The notes beneath the pieces are model-generated. The model ran no database searches. It had not been told where the DNA came from and saw only the letters and a program-made list of their open reading frames with translations. Positions 42,528-51,523 of a stretch of 64,000 nt of DNA are shown here, piece after piece. The stretch is from positions 1,240,001 to 1,304,000 of the forward strand of contig NZ_QBKS01000001.1 of assembly GCF_003054285.1 (NCBI RefSeq), given 5' to 3'. The translations under genes were made by a program, and so were the position numbers. Within the stretch, counting starts at the first letter, position 1; every line of letters begins with the position of its first letter. This DNA comes from Litoreibacter ponti (GTDB taxonomy: Bacteria; Pseudomonadota; Alphaproteobacteria; Rhodobacterales; Rhodobacteraceae).

Positions 42528-44053
42528 GTGATCACGGTCTCCGCTTCAAGCGCCGAGGCAAGCGAGGCGAAGCGCGCCTGCGCCACCTCGCCGAACAGAT
42601 CGCGGGTGTCGGGGTGCAGCTTCAGCTGCAGCACCTTCTTCTTCGGCTTCCAGACCAGCTGACCCATCAGCTCCGGCTTTTCCACCGACAGCATCGCACC
42701 GAAGCGCATCGCCTTGCCCAGAACTTCGGCATCGCGCAGCTGTCGCTCGGAGAGCAGATCAAACAGCTCTTGCAGGTGCGTGCCCGAGCGCGAGTTCTTG
42801 TAGCGGTGCAGCAGCGCCACGCCGAGGAAGATCCGCCCGGGATGGTCGAGCCCGCCGAGATTGGCGCGGGTGGCGTTGTCGAAGACGACCTCTGCGCGGT
42901 AGTCGGGATGGGCGCGCCAGCTGACGTCATGCAGCAGGCACGCGGCCTTTACCAGCCGCAACCGCTCGTCGCCCGCGTTTTTGAACAGTGGTTCAATAAA
43001 GCGGAACAGGAACTTGCCGAAGCCCGGGATGCGCGCATTCATCGCCTCGTCAAAGCGGCAGGCCTCGATCAGCGGGTCACGGCGCTTCAGCTCAAAGGGC
43101 ATCTGCTCGTAGAGCAGGCCCTCGCGGATTCCGTAGCTCGAGACCGCGACGGATTTGGGTTTGAAGCGCTGGATCAGGCTTTTCAGAACCTGGCTCGCCG
43201 TGGGCACCAGCCGCATCCGCGCTTCCGAGTTGCCGGTCATGGCCCGCAGCTCCTCGACGCTTTTTCCCTGCAGCCATTTGACCGTTTGCAGGATCGATTT
43301 GGCCGACATGCGGTACTCATGCAGCACTTTCAGCGGATAGCCGCGCCGCTCCATGTCGAGCCGGGCGATGGCGCGCCACGAGCCGCCCACAAGAAACAAC
43401 GTCTTGTAATCGCCGTCAATTTCCGCGCGCAGACCGTCGATGGTCTCGTCAATCAGCTTCTTGCGGGCCTTGGCTCCGCCCTTGATTTCAAGAAGTTTCA
43501 GCGGCCCGATCTGGCTGGAGACGCGGCGTCCGACGATCCCGTCGCCCAGCTCCGCCAATTCCATCGACGAGCCGCCGATATCGCACATCAGCCCGCGCGC
43601 TTCCGGCCATCCCAAAAACACCCCTTGGGCCGAGAGCCGCGCTTCCTCGACACCTTCCGCGACCCATAGATTGAGGCCGGTCTGCTCCAAAACCTCTTGG
43701 CGGAACTCCTCGCCATCGCTCGCGTCGCGCACCGCAGCCGTGGCGACGCAGGTCATCGGCGCCACCCCCATGCCGCGCGCGAGCAAGGCGAAACGTTTCA
43801 GCGCGGCGAGCGCGCGCACGCGGCCCTCCGGGTTCAGATGGCCCGTCTCGGACACGCCCGCGCCGAGGCCGGCCATGACTTTCTCGTTGAAGAAATAGGC
43901 AGGCGAACGCGCGGCCCCGTCAAAGACCACCATCCGCACGGAGTTGGAGCCGACGTCAATCGCCCCGACCCGCTTGAGTGCCTTGGCTTTCGGGTCATTG
44001 AAAAGCGGACGGCCGAAGGGGCCGTCATCGTCGAGAAGTCCGTCCAAAGCCAA
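42524..44053 (-). CDS. ppx: Exopolyphosphatase / guanosine pentaphosphate phosphatase
   Basis: A 509-residue Ppx/GppA enzyme. The actin-like ATPase core is seen as GAIDVGSNSVRMVVFDG, VATAAVRDASDGEEF and LMCDIGGSSMELAEL; the C-terminal HD-like helical part contains the CLLHDVSW stretch. It releases phosphate from the ends of polyphosphate chains. The start is TTG 44053 with ggggac four bases upstream; the first ATG in frame would delete core residues. It lies downstream of ppk1 on the same strand, with a 140-base gap holding two palindromes. Confidence 0.93.
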   Translation of the reverse strand: MALDGLLDDDGPFGRPLFNDPKAKALKRVGAIDVGSNSVRMVVFDGAARSPAYFFNEKVMAGLGAGVSETGHLNPEGRVRALAALKRFALLARGMGVAPMTCVATAAVRDASDGEEFRQEVLEQTGLNLWVAEGVEEARLSAQGVFLGWPEARGLMCDIGGSSMELAELGDGIVGRRVSSQIGPLKLLEIKGGAKARKKLIDETIDGLRAEIDGDYKTLFLVGGSWRAIARLDMERRGYPLKVLHEYRMSAKSILQTVKWLQGKSVEELRAMTGNSEARMRLVPTASQVLKSLIQRFKPKSVAVSSYGIREGLLYEQMPFELKRRDPLIEACRFDEAMNARIPGFGKFLFRFIEPLFKNAGDERLRLVKAACLLHDVSWRAHPDYRAEVVFDNATRANLGGLDHPGRIFLGVALLHRYKNSRSGTHLQELFDLLSERQLRDAEVLGKAMRFGAMLSVEKPELMGQLVWKPKKKVLQLKLHPDTRDLFGEVAQARFASLASALEAETVIT

Positions 44054-44136
44054 AATGTCCCCGTGGTGGCGTCTTGGCCCAAGACCTTAGGGAGCGCGCG
44101 GGCCGGGTCAATCTGAAAACAGGTCTCTCCACCCGC

Positions 44137-44183
44137 AAAGGCGCGTCGACGCGCCTTTCGAAAGCGCCTTGCAAGGCGCTTCC
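44137..44183. repeat. Two adjacent perfect palindromes between ppk1 and ppx
   Basis: A 22-base self-complementary sequence (half-site AAAGGCGCGTC, 44137-44158) is followed 3 bases later by a 20-base one (half-site AAGCGCCTTG, 44162-44181) with a matching outer G-C pair after one mismatch. They match the array at 18798-18892 in length, spacing and TTGCAA centre. Confidence 0.85.
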
Positions 44184-44193
44184 TCCACGCCCG

Positions 44194-46401
44194 TCAGTCT
44201 TTCGTGTGGGTCAGTTCCGGCACATCGCTCGCGCCCGCGGAGCCACGCCCTGACAGCGACGGGTTTTCCATGAAGAAGCGGTGGCAATTGAACGGATTGT
44301 CGTCGCCCGAAACCTCTGCGCGCACATAGGCTCCATCAGGCGACAGGACCCAGCTTTGCGCGGTGTCGGCAAGGTTTGCCGCCATGATCTGGCTCATCAC
44401 CTGCGCCTGCACCGTCTTGTTGGTGATCTCCACCAGCGTCTCGACCCTGCGGTTCAGGTTGCGGCCCATCCAGTCGGCCGATGACATGAACACCTTGGCC
44501 TTTTTCGACGGCAGGCCCGAGCCGTTGCCAAAGCACACGATCCGCGAGTGCTCCAGGAAGCGGCCCACCACGGATTTCACCCGGATGTTCTCCGACAGAC
44601 CCTTGATGCCCGGGCGCAGGGCGCAAATGCCGCGCACGACGAGGCTGATCTTCACCCCCGCCTGGCTCGCACGGTAGAGGGCATCGATGACGTCCGCCTC
44701 CACCACCGCATTCATCTTCGCCCAGATCTCGGCGGGCCGTCCGGCGGTCGCATGGTCTGCCTCGGCATCGATCATCGAGATCAGATAATCCTTCATGCCC
44801 GAAGGCGAGATATGCAGATTCTCAAGGCTTTCGGGCTGCGCGTAGCCGCCGATGTAGTTGAACACCTTGGTGGCATCCCGCCCCAGCGAGGCGTCGCAGG
44901 TAAAGAGGCTCAGGTCCGTGTAAATACGCGCCGTGATCGGGTGGTAGTTGCCCGTGCCGTAGTGGGTGTAGGTGACCAGCTGATTGCCCTCCCGTCGCAC
45001 GACGGTCGAGATCTTCGCATGGGTTTTATAGTTGATGAAGCCGTAGACGACATGGGCGCCCGCGCGCTCAAGCTTGCGCGATTGGCGAATGTTGGCCGCC
45101 TCGTCGAACCGGGCTTTCAGCTCCACCAATGCCGTCACGGATTTGCCGTTCTCGGCGGCCTCGCACAAAGCCTCGACAATTGGGCTTTCATTGGAGGTCC
45201 GGTAGAGCGTCTGCTTGATTGCCACCACATCCGGGTCCCGCGCCGCCTGCGCAAGGAAACGGATCACCATATCGAAGCTCTCATAGGGGTGATGGAGCAG
45301 CATGTCCTTCTGACGGATGGCCGCGAACATGTCGCCGTCATTGTCCTGCACCCGCTCGGGCACCCGCGGGCTGAAGGACGGCCACAAAAGCTGCGGCGGC
45401 GCGGCGGAGACCAGCTCGCCCAGATCGGCGAGGCCAATCATGCCGGAGATCTCGACCACATCCTTTTCGGTGACCTCCAGCGCGTTCATCACGAGGCTGC
45501 GCAGCTTCGCCGGGGCGCCTTGGCTCATCTTCAGGCGCACGACCTCGCCCCTGCGGCGGCGCTTCAGCGCCACCTCAAACTCGCGCACAAGGTCTTCGGC
45601 CTCTTCCTCGACCTCCAGATCGCTGTCGCGCAGAAGGCGGAACGCGCATATGCCCTTCGCCTGATAACCGGGAAAGAGCTCGCCGATCTTGAGGATCAGC
45701 AATTGCTCCATCGGCAGGAACCGCGACTGTCCGGGCTCACAGGGCAGCGAGATGAAGCGTTCGATCTGCGCGGGGATCGGTAAAAGCGCCTGCAGGGTGC
45801 GCCCGTCGGAGGGGCGCTCAAGCTGCAGCGCCAGCGAGAAGCCGGCATTGGGGATGAAAGGGAACGGGTGCGCCGGGTCGATGGCCAGGGGCGAGAGCAC
45901 CGGAAACACGTTCGACATGAAATAGCTGTCGAGAAAGGAGCGGTCCCGCGTGTCCAACTCGTCGCCTTCAAGCAGAACAATCCCTTCGGCGTCCATTTCT
46001 TCGCTCAGCGCGTCCCAGACCTCGACCTGGCGTGCGATCAGTGCACGCGCGTCCTCGTCTATCAGGACCAGCTGCTCTGCCGGGGTGCGTCCGTCCGAGG
46101 ACGGCGTGGTGTTTCCCGCATGGGCCAGCTCTCGCAGGCCAGCGACCCGCACGGTGTAGAATTCGTCAAGATTGGTCGCCGAGATCGCAAGGAACCGCAC
46201 CCGCTCCATCAGCGGCACTTTCGGGTTCTGCGCCTCGTCCAGCACGCGCCAGTTGAACGCGAGCCAGCTTAGCTCGCGGTTGAAGAAGCGGCTCGGGCCC
46301 TCGGGGTCGATCTCGCCGATCTCCAGCGGCTCCGGATATCCGGCCGTCAGAAAATCGGCGCCGCACATGGGCAGGGTTTTGATCTGAGAATGTAGGGTCA
46401 C
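44194..46401 (-). CDS. ppk1: Polyphosphate kinase 1
   Basis: A 735-residue PPK1 that builds polyphosphate from ATP. The N-terminal domain opens RFFNRELSWLAFNWRVLDEA and has LAISATNLDEFYTVRVAGLR. The catalytic part has DMLLHHPYESFDMVIRFLAQ, VALVELKARFDEAANI and YTHYGTGNYHPITARIYTDL, where the autophosphorylated histidines lie. It is membrane-associated in known cases. The start is GTG 46401, with an ATG eleven codons later as the alternative; neither has a strong ribosome-binding site. ppx follows on the same strand, so synthesis and breakdown of the polymer are encoded side by side. Confidence 0.94.
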   Translation of the reverse strand: MTLHSQIKTLPMCGADFLTAGYPEPLEIGEIDPEGPSRFFNRELSWLAFNWRVLDEAQNPKVPLMERVRFLAISATNLDEFYTVRVAGLRELAHAGNTTPSSDGRTPAEQLVLIDEDARALIARQVEVWDALSEEMDAEGIVLLEGDELDTRDRSFLDSYFMSNVFPVLSPLAIDPAHPFPFIPNAGFSLALQLERPSDGRTLQALLPIPAQIERFISLPCEPGQSRFLPMEQLLILKIGELFPGYQAKGICAFRLLRDSDLEVEEEAEDLVREFEVALKRRRRGEVVRLKMSQGAPAKLRSLVMNALEVTEKDVVEISGMIGLADLGELVSAAPPQLLWPSFSPRVPERVQDNDGDMFAAIRQKDMLLHHPYESFDMVIRFLAQAARDPDVVAIKQTLYRTSNESPIVEALCEAAENGKSVTALVELKARFDEAANIRQSRKLERAGAHVVYGFINYKTHAKISTVVRREGNQLVTYTHYGTGNYHPITARIYTDLSLFTCDASLGRDATKVFNYIGGYAQPESLENLHISPSGMKDYLISMIDAEADHATAGRPAEIWAKMNAVVEADVIDALYRASQAGVKISLVVRGICALRPGIKGLSENIRVKSVVGRFLEHSRIVCFGNGSGLPSKKAKVFMSSADWMGRNLNRRVETLVEITNKTVQAQVMSQIMAANLADTAQSWVLSPDGAYVRAEVSGDDNPFNCHRFFMENPSLSGRGSAGASDVPELTHTKD

Positions 46402-46440
46402 AGGAACGTATGTGGGGAGTTTGGGCGCGTCTGTAAAGAT

Positions 46441-47112
46441 TTAACCGTCGGCAATCTCGTCCAGAACCGCGCGCGCGAGGCCGCGCCCGGGGGTCTTCTT
46501 CTCCGCCAGTGCGCGAGCATCCATCCGCTCGACAAAGCGGCGCGCGGCAGCGAAAGAGCGCGGCAGACGCGGCAGGGCATAGCTCAAAACCTCTGGCTTC
46601 AGAGCGATCTGACGATCAGAAAACAGCTTTACGACCAGCGCGGTCAGCAGCATGTCGTCGGGCGCATCAAGGCTTGCAAGCGCCGTTGCTTCCAGCCGCG
46701 AGCGCAGGTCCGGCAAGGCCAGCTCGAGCCGCGCCGGGGCGATGGCCGACGTCATCAAAAGCGGATGACCCCGCTCGGCCATCAAATTATGCAGATGAAA
46801 CAGCTGCGTCTCGGCGGCACGGTTGCCCGCAATCTGGTCGATATCTTCGACCACACGCGGGCCGGTTGCCAAGGTTTCGGGATCTGCCAGAATGCGCGCC
46901 GCGGCAGTCTGCGCCCCCGCTTCCGCCGCCCAGACCATGGCCAGATGCGTCTTGCCCGCGCCCGACGGCGCGGCCAGCACCAGCTTGCCCTGCGGCCAAT
47001 TCGGCCAATCCTCAATAACCGCAACGGCCACAGCGTTCGCATCCGAGACGAAATAATCTTCGCGGCCCAGCGCGACCTTGGCTGGGAGGGTGAAGGTCAG
47101 TTGCTCTGCCAT
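46441..47112 (-). CDS. hdaA: DnaA regulatory inactivator Hda / HdaA homologue
   Basis: A 223-residue DnaA-like AAA+ protein without the DnaA DNA-binding domain. It begins MAEQLTFTLPAKVALGREDY, has Walker A APSGAGKTH, Walker B VVEDID, the sensor-like region LLMTSAIAPARLELALPDL and the trailing RLEATALASLDAPDD. Hda with the DNA-clamp stimulates ATP hydrolysis on DnaA and so limits re-initiation; the early QLTFTLP is the clamp-binding motif (QLxLxLP). ATG 47112 follows taggga, 4 bases from the AI-2E gene stop. ppk1 follows 39 bases downstream. Confidence 0.92.
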   Translation of the reverse strand: MAEQLTFTLPAKVALGREDYFVSDANAVAVAVIEDWPNWPQGKLVLAAPSGAGKTHLAMVWAAEAGAQTAAARILADPETLATGPRVVEDIDQIAGNRAAETQLFHLHNLMAERGHPLLMTSAIAPARLELALPDLRSRLEATALASLDAPDDMLLTALVVKLFSDRQIALKPEVLSYALPRLPRSFAAARRFVERMDARALAEKKTPGRGLARAVLDEIADG

Positions 47113-47116
47113 GTCC

Positions 47117-48184
47117 CTACTCGGCGTCGCTCTGGTCGAGGCCCTTGTAGAGGCGGCTCTGGCGGTACTGCGCCGTCGCGAACCGTGCCACGACCCCCAG
47201 AGAGGCCGCGACGGGCACCGCCACCAACATCCCCACGAAGCCAAACAGCATGCCGAAGACCGACAGGGCGAACATCAGCCAGACCGGGTGCAGGCCCACG
47301 CTTTCGCCCACCAGTTTCGGGGTCAGGATGTTGCCTTCAAGGAACTGTCCCCCGCCAAAAATCGCCAGCACTGCGCCGATCATTACCGGCTCGTTCCAGA
47401 ACTGGAACAGTGCCAACCCGCCCGCCAGGGCCCCGCCGATCAGGGCGCCGACATAGGGGATAAACGAGATCAGCCCGGCGACGACGCCGACCACCAAGCC
47501 GAACTGCAGGCCCACCAGCATGAGCCCCACCGCGTAGAAGACACCCAGGATCGAGCAGACGGTCAGCTGGCCGCGCACGAAACTTGCGAGCGTCTCGTCG
47601 ATTTCGGAGGCGATCTTGCGGATCTGCGGCGCGTGATCGCGCGGCAGCAGATCGTCTATCTTGGCGACCAGATTGTCCCAGTCCAACAGAAGGTAGAAGG
47701 CGACAACCGGCACCACGACGATGAACACGACCGCATTGATCACACCAAGCGCCGAGGTGAAGACACTTTGCAGGAACTGCCCGCCCTTCTCCTGAATCGT
47801 GGCCCCGATGGAGACCAGAGATTTGCGCAACGTGCTCTCCGCATCGCCCAAAGCCGGGACACGCTCGGACAGGAAGCTCCGCAACTGGTCAAACAGCCCC
47901 GGGACGCTTTCAAACAGGCCCAACGCCTGTTCAATGATGAGAGGAACGATCAAAACGGCCATCAGAACAAAAACCAGCACGGCCACGATCGAAATAATTG
48001 TCGTCGCGATAATGCGGCTCGCGCCCAGCCTTTCCAGCCGGTCGGCGACCGGATCAAGCCCGTAGGCTATCGCCCCGCCGACGATAAAGGGCAGCATGAC
48101 ATCGCCCAAGGCCCACAGCGCAGCCAAAAATGCTACCGCGACGATGCCCCAGTATTTCAGCTGTTCTCTGGCAGGAAGCGCCAT
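47117..48184 (-). CDS. AI-2E family (PerM-like) membrane exporter
   Basis: A 355-residue polytopic protein of the AI-2E/PerM family. About eight helices occur in three groups: WGIVAVAFLAALWALGDVML, IIATTIISIVAVLVFVLMAV and FVRGQLTVCSILGVFYAVGL onward, with the PYVGALIGGALAGGL and GHPVWLMFAL-like region (SVGLHPVWLMFALSVFG) typical of the family. Substrates reported for relatives range from autoinducer-2 to sodium; the role is unclear. The ATG at 48184 follows gagagga; an extension to 48253 runs into a double hairpin. It stands directly upstream of hdaA. Confidence 0.88.
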   Translation of the reverse strand: MALPAREQLKYWGIVAVAFLAALWALGDVMLPFIVGGAIAYGLDPVADRLERLGASRIIATTIISIVAVLVFVLMAVLIVPLIIEQALGLFESVPGLFDQLRSFLSERVPALGDAESTLRKSLVSIGATIQEKGGQFLQSVFTSALGVINAVVFIVVVPVVAFYLLLDWDNLVAKIDDLLPRDHAPQIRKIASEIDETLASFVRGQLTVCSILGVFYAVGLMLVGLQFGLVVGVVAGLISFIPYVGALIGGALAGGLALFQFWNEPVMIGAVLAIFGGGQFLEGNILTPKLVGESVGLHPVWLMFALSVFGMLFGFVGMLVAVPVAASLGVVARFATAQYRQSRLYKGLDQSDAE

Positions 48185-48239
48185 GGTGATCCTCTCGCGG
48201 TGTTGCCAAGATGTGGCCCATCCCGCCCGGCGTTGCAAG

Positions 48240-48306
48240 CCGGGCAGTGGCAAAGTCTTATGAAGACTTTGCGGGCAAACTTTTTATAAAAGTTTGGCGC
48301 GCCCGG
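48240..48306. repeat. Double hairpin with outer GC clamp, second copy
   Basis: CAAAGTCTT/AAGACTTTG (48251-48271) and CAAACTTTT/AAAAGTTTG (48276-48296) stand in tandem, enclosed by CCGGGC (48240-48245) and GCCCGG (48301-48306). The layout is the same as at 26901-26959 although the stems differ. It lies between the scpA stop and the AI-2E gene start on the same strand. Confidence 0.85.
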
Positions 48307-48308
48307 AA

Positions 48309-50441
48309 TTACCCGCGCGCTTTGCGGATCAGCGATAGGATGTCCTTGGCAGCCTCTGGAATGTTGGTGCCGGGGCCAAAGATGGCCTTCACCCCCGCGC
48401 CGTAGAGGAAATCGTAGTCCTGTTGCGGGATGACCCCGCCGCAGATCACCAAGATGTCGCCCGCGCCCGCCTCTTTCAGCGCCTCGACCAGTTTCGGGGC
48501 CAGTGTCTTGTGGCCGGCCGCCTGACTTGAGATGCCGATGACATGCACATCATTGTCCACCGCGTCCTGCGCGGCCTCCTCCGGGGTCTGGAACAACGGA
48601 CCCACGTCCACATCAAAGCCGATATCGGCAAAGGCCGTCGCAATTACCTTGGCACCGCGGTCATGCCCGTCCTGGCCCATCTTGACCACCAGCATGCGCG
48701 GGCGGCGGCCTTCTTCTACGGCGAAGGCCTCGACATCTTTCTGAATCGCGGCGAAGCCTTCATCGCCCTCATAGGCCGCCCCGTAGACGCCCGCGAGCGT
48801 CTTCACTTCCGCCCGGTGGCGGCCAAACACTTTTTCCATCGCCATGCTGATTTCCCCAACTGTTGCCCGCGCCCGCGCGGCCTCGACGGCCAGCGCCAGC
48901 AGGTTGCCGTCACCTGATGCTGCCCCCTCTTCCAACGCGGCCAATGCCGCATCGCAGGCGGCCTGATCGCGGCTCGCCTTGATCTGGTCGAGCCGTTTGA
49001 TCTGGCTCTCGCGCACGGCCACGTTATCGACATCGAGGATGTCGATCGGGTCTTCCTTATCCAGCCGGAACTTGTTGACGCCGACGATCACCTCTTCGCC
49101 GCGATCCACCTGCGCCTGACGCAGGGCCGCGGCCTCTTCGATCCGGAGTTTGGGCATGCCAGAGGCCACGGCCTTGGTCATGCCGCCCATCTCTTCGATC
49201 TCTTCGATCAGTTTCCACGCCTCATCCGCCAGATCGGCGGTCAGCTTCTCGACATAGTAGGAGCCCGCAAGCGGGTCGACGACCTTGGTGACCTTGGTCT
49301 CATTCTGCAAGATCAGCTGGGTGTTGCGCGCGATGCGCGACGAGAATGCCGTGGGCAGTGCGATTGCCTCATCAAACGAGTTGGTGTGCAGCGATTGCGT
49401 GCCGCCCAACACTGCCGACATTGCCTCGTAGGCGGTGCGCACGATGTTGTTATACGGATCCTGCTCTTGCAGGCTGACGCCCGAGGTCTGGCAGTGGGTG
49501 CGCAGCATGGAGGAGCTTTCCTTCTTCGGCTCGAATTCCTGCATGATCTTGTGCCACAGGAAGCGGGCGGCGCGCAGCTTGGCGGCCTCCATGAAGAAGT
49601 TCATGCCGATGGCGAAGAAGAAGCTGAGCCGCCCGGCGAATGCATCCACATCCATGCCATTGGCAATGGCGGCGCGCACGTATTCGCGCCCGTCAGCCAG
49701 GGTGAAGGCCAGTTCCTGGACCAGGTTCGCGCCTGCCTCCTGCATGTGGTAGCCGGAGATCGAAATCGAGTTGAATTTCGGCATGTCAGAGGCCGTGAAG
49801 GCAATGATGTCCGAGACGATCCGCATCGAAGGCTCGGGCGGATAGATGTAGGTGTTGCGGACCATGAATTCCTTCAGAATGTCGTTCTGGATCGTGCCCG
49901 ACAGGACCGCGCGGTCATGGCCCTGCTCTTCGCCTGCGACGATGAACGACGCCAGAACCGGGATCACCGCGCCGTTCATGGTCATCGAGACGGAAACCTG
50001 ATCGAGCGGGATGCCGTCGAACAGGATCTTCATATCCTCGACGCTGTCGATGGCGACGCCCGCCTTGCCAACATCGCCAACCACACGCTCGTGGTCGCTG
50101 TCATAGCCGCGATGCGTGGCCAGATCGAAGGCGACGGAAACACCCTGCTGCCCAGCATCCAGCGCCTTGCGGTAGAAGGCGTTGCTTTCCTCGGCAGTGG
50201 AGAAGCCCGCATATTGACGGATCGTCCAGGGCCTGCCGGTATACATGGTCGAGCGCGGGCCGCGGGTGAACGGCCCCTCGCCCGGCATCGAGCCCAAGTG
50301 GTCGAGCCCGGCCGCGTCCTCCTCGGTGTAGACTGGCTGAATGGCGATGCCTTCAGGGCTGTCCCATGTCAGCGCGTCCAGCGGGCGGCCCCGCAGTTCT
50401 TTCTCAGCGCGCGTGCGCCACGCCTCTTTTTTGTCGGTCAT
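48309..50441 (-). CDS. scpA: Methylmalonyl-CoA mutase
   Basis: A 710-residue catalytic subunit converting methylmalonyl-CoA to succinyl-CoA with adenosylcobalamin. The substrate barrel is residues 20-560 (e.g. TMYTGRPWTIRQYAGFSTAE, FFMEAAKLRAARFLWHKIMQ, NSFDEAIALPTAFSSRIARN). The C-terminal B12 domain carries the DGHDRG motif (VVKMGQDGHDRGAKVIATAF) whose histidine ligates cobalt, then GVIPQQDYDFL. ATG 50441 follows aaggaag. It is downstream of a sulfotransferase-like gene, overlapping it by 38 bases, and belongs functionally with pccA and pccB further along. Confidence 0.95.
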   Translation of the reverse strand: MTDKKEAWRTRAEKELRGRPLDALTWDSPEGIAIQPVYTEEDAAGLDHLGSMPGEGPFTRGPRSTMYTGRPWTIRQYAGFSTAEESNAFYRKALDAGQQGVSVAFDLATHRGYDSDHERVVGDVGKAGVAIDSVEDMKILFDGIPLDQVSVSMTMNGAVIPVLASFIVAGEEQGHDRAVLSGTIQNDILKEFMVRNTYIYPPEPSMRIVSDIIAFTASDMPKFNSISISGYHMQEAGANLVQELAFTLADGREYVRAAIANGMDVDAFAGRLSFFFAIGMNFFMEAAKLRAARFLWHKIMQEFEPKKESSSMLRTHCQTSGVSLQEQDPYNNIVRTAYEAMSAVLGGTQSLHTNSFDEAIALPTAFSSRIARNTQLILQNETKVTKVVDPLAGSYYVEKLTADLADEAWKLIEEIEEMGGMTKAVASGMPKLRIEEAAALRQAQVDRGEEVIVGVNKFRLDKEDPIDILDVDNVAVRESQIKRLDQIKASRDQAACDAALAALEEGAASGDGNLLALAVEAARARATVGEISMAMEKVFGRHRAEVKTLAGVYGAAYEGDEGFAAIQKDVEAFAVEEGRRPRMLVVKMGQDGHDRGAKVIATAFADIGFDVDVGPLFQTPEEAAQDAVDNDVHVIGISSQAAGHKTLAPKLVEALKEAGAGDILVICGGVIPQQDYDFLYGAGVKAIFGPGTNIPEAAKDILSLIRKARG

Positions 50442-51348
50442 GGTGGCTTCCTTTTGTCATGTCGAGCCCGCCGAATGTGCCTTCGGTCGGGGAAATATAG
50501 GTGACGTGCCCGTCTGCGCCGGTTGTCAGCCAGGTCAGGTCGTCGCGATAGTCGCCTTGCATCTTTTCGGTCTGATTGCGGTCAAATGGCGCGTAGCGGC
50601 CCCGGGTCGGGTCGATCCGCGCGGCACCCGAGCGGTCGCCGCGCTCCAGTGCGAGCGCGTGCAAGTCGCGCCGCCCCATGGAGGCATTAAATCTGCGCGC
50701 AAACCCGAGCGGCGCATCAATCACCTCGCGCCCCATCAAGGCATTGAGCGGCGACGCCTGATTGCCGAGCCATTCCTCGAACGTCCAGACGAAGATCTCT
50801 GCCTGTGGGAAGGCGCGGCGGATGTCACCTATGACAGTTCGCCAGCGCCGGGGTTGGGTTGTAAAGCGATCAAGTTCGCTCGCATCCGGGACCGCAGCGC
50901 CCATCTGGATGCGAAACGCCAACTGCGACGTCCAATGCGCCTCGTAAGAGCGGATGCACAGGCCGATGCGCAGATCGTGCCCCTCGAAGGCGGGCGCGAA
51001 ACGCGCCAGACGCGCCGCGGCCTGCGGATAGGGCTTCGAGAAGGCGATGTTCTGCTTCATCGTGCCCATCACGTTTTCTTCACTGATCAGCACCTGGCTG
51101 CACCCTTCATGGGCGAAGCGGGCAAATTCCATGCGCATCCGCCCGCAGGAGCGCGTTCCGAGCTTCACATCGCTCGGCAGCATGGTGTTGGGGTTTTTCA
51201 GCAGGCCCGCCATTAGCCCCGTGCGGGTGCGCTCCGGCCCCAGATAGGCCAGCCCCTTGTCCCAAAGGGCACCAGCCTGCCGCTTGAGCATGATTTGCGC
51301 ACTGGTCGTTCCGGTTCGGTGCGCGCCGAGGTGCAGGCAGATTTCCAC
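50404..51348 (-). CDS. Sulfotransferase-like protein
   Basis: A 314-residue protein with a sulfotransferase-type phosphate-binding loop at the very start: EICLHLGAHRTGTTSAQIML (compare KTGTTS in PAPS-binding enzymes). A second strand region reads VLISEENVMGT, and the rest is alpha/beta without motifs I can name. It may transfer sulfate to a sugar or lipid in the cytoplasm; a donor-binding role is inferred only from the loop. I set the start at GTG 51348 after gggggac; reading further upstream is out of family. Its end overlaps the first 38 bases of the mutase gene, an unusually long same-strand overlap. Confidence 0.7.
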   Translation of the reverse strand: MEICLHLGAHRTGTTSAQIMLKRQAGALWDKGLAYLGPERTRTGLMAGLLKNPNTMLPSDVKLGTRSCGRMRMEFARFAHEGCSQVLISEENVMGTMKQNIAFSKPYPQAAARLARFAPAFEGHDLRIGLCIRSYEAHWTSQLAFRIQMGAAVPDASELDRFTTQPRRWRTVIGDIRRAFPQAEIFVWTFEEWLGNQASPLNALMGREVIDAPLGFARRFNASMGRRDLHALALERGDRSGAARIDPTRGRYAPFDRNQTEKMQGDYRDDLTWLTTGADGHVTYISPTEGTFGGLDMTKGSHHDRQKRGVAHAR

Positions 51349-51523
51349 GATCGTCCCCCAGGGATCGCCCGGCGCGGAATGCGGCAGGCTTCGCCACAGA
51401 CTATGGAGCAAAGGGCTCACCAGCCGCTTAACCTGCTTAATTTGAACAATTTGGCGTGGGTGATGGGGCGCGGCCATTCCATTGCGCGCGACAGCGCCTA
51501 TATTCAGCCCAAAGGAAGCCCCA

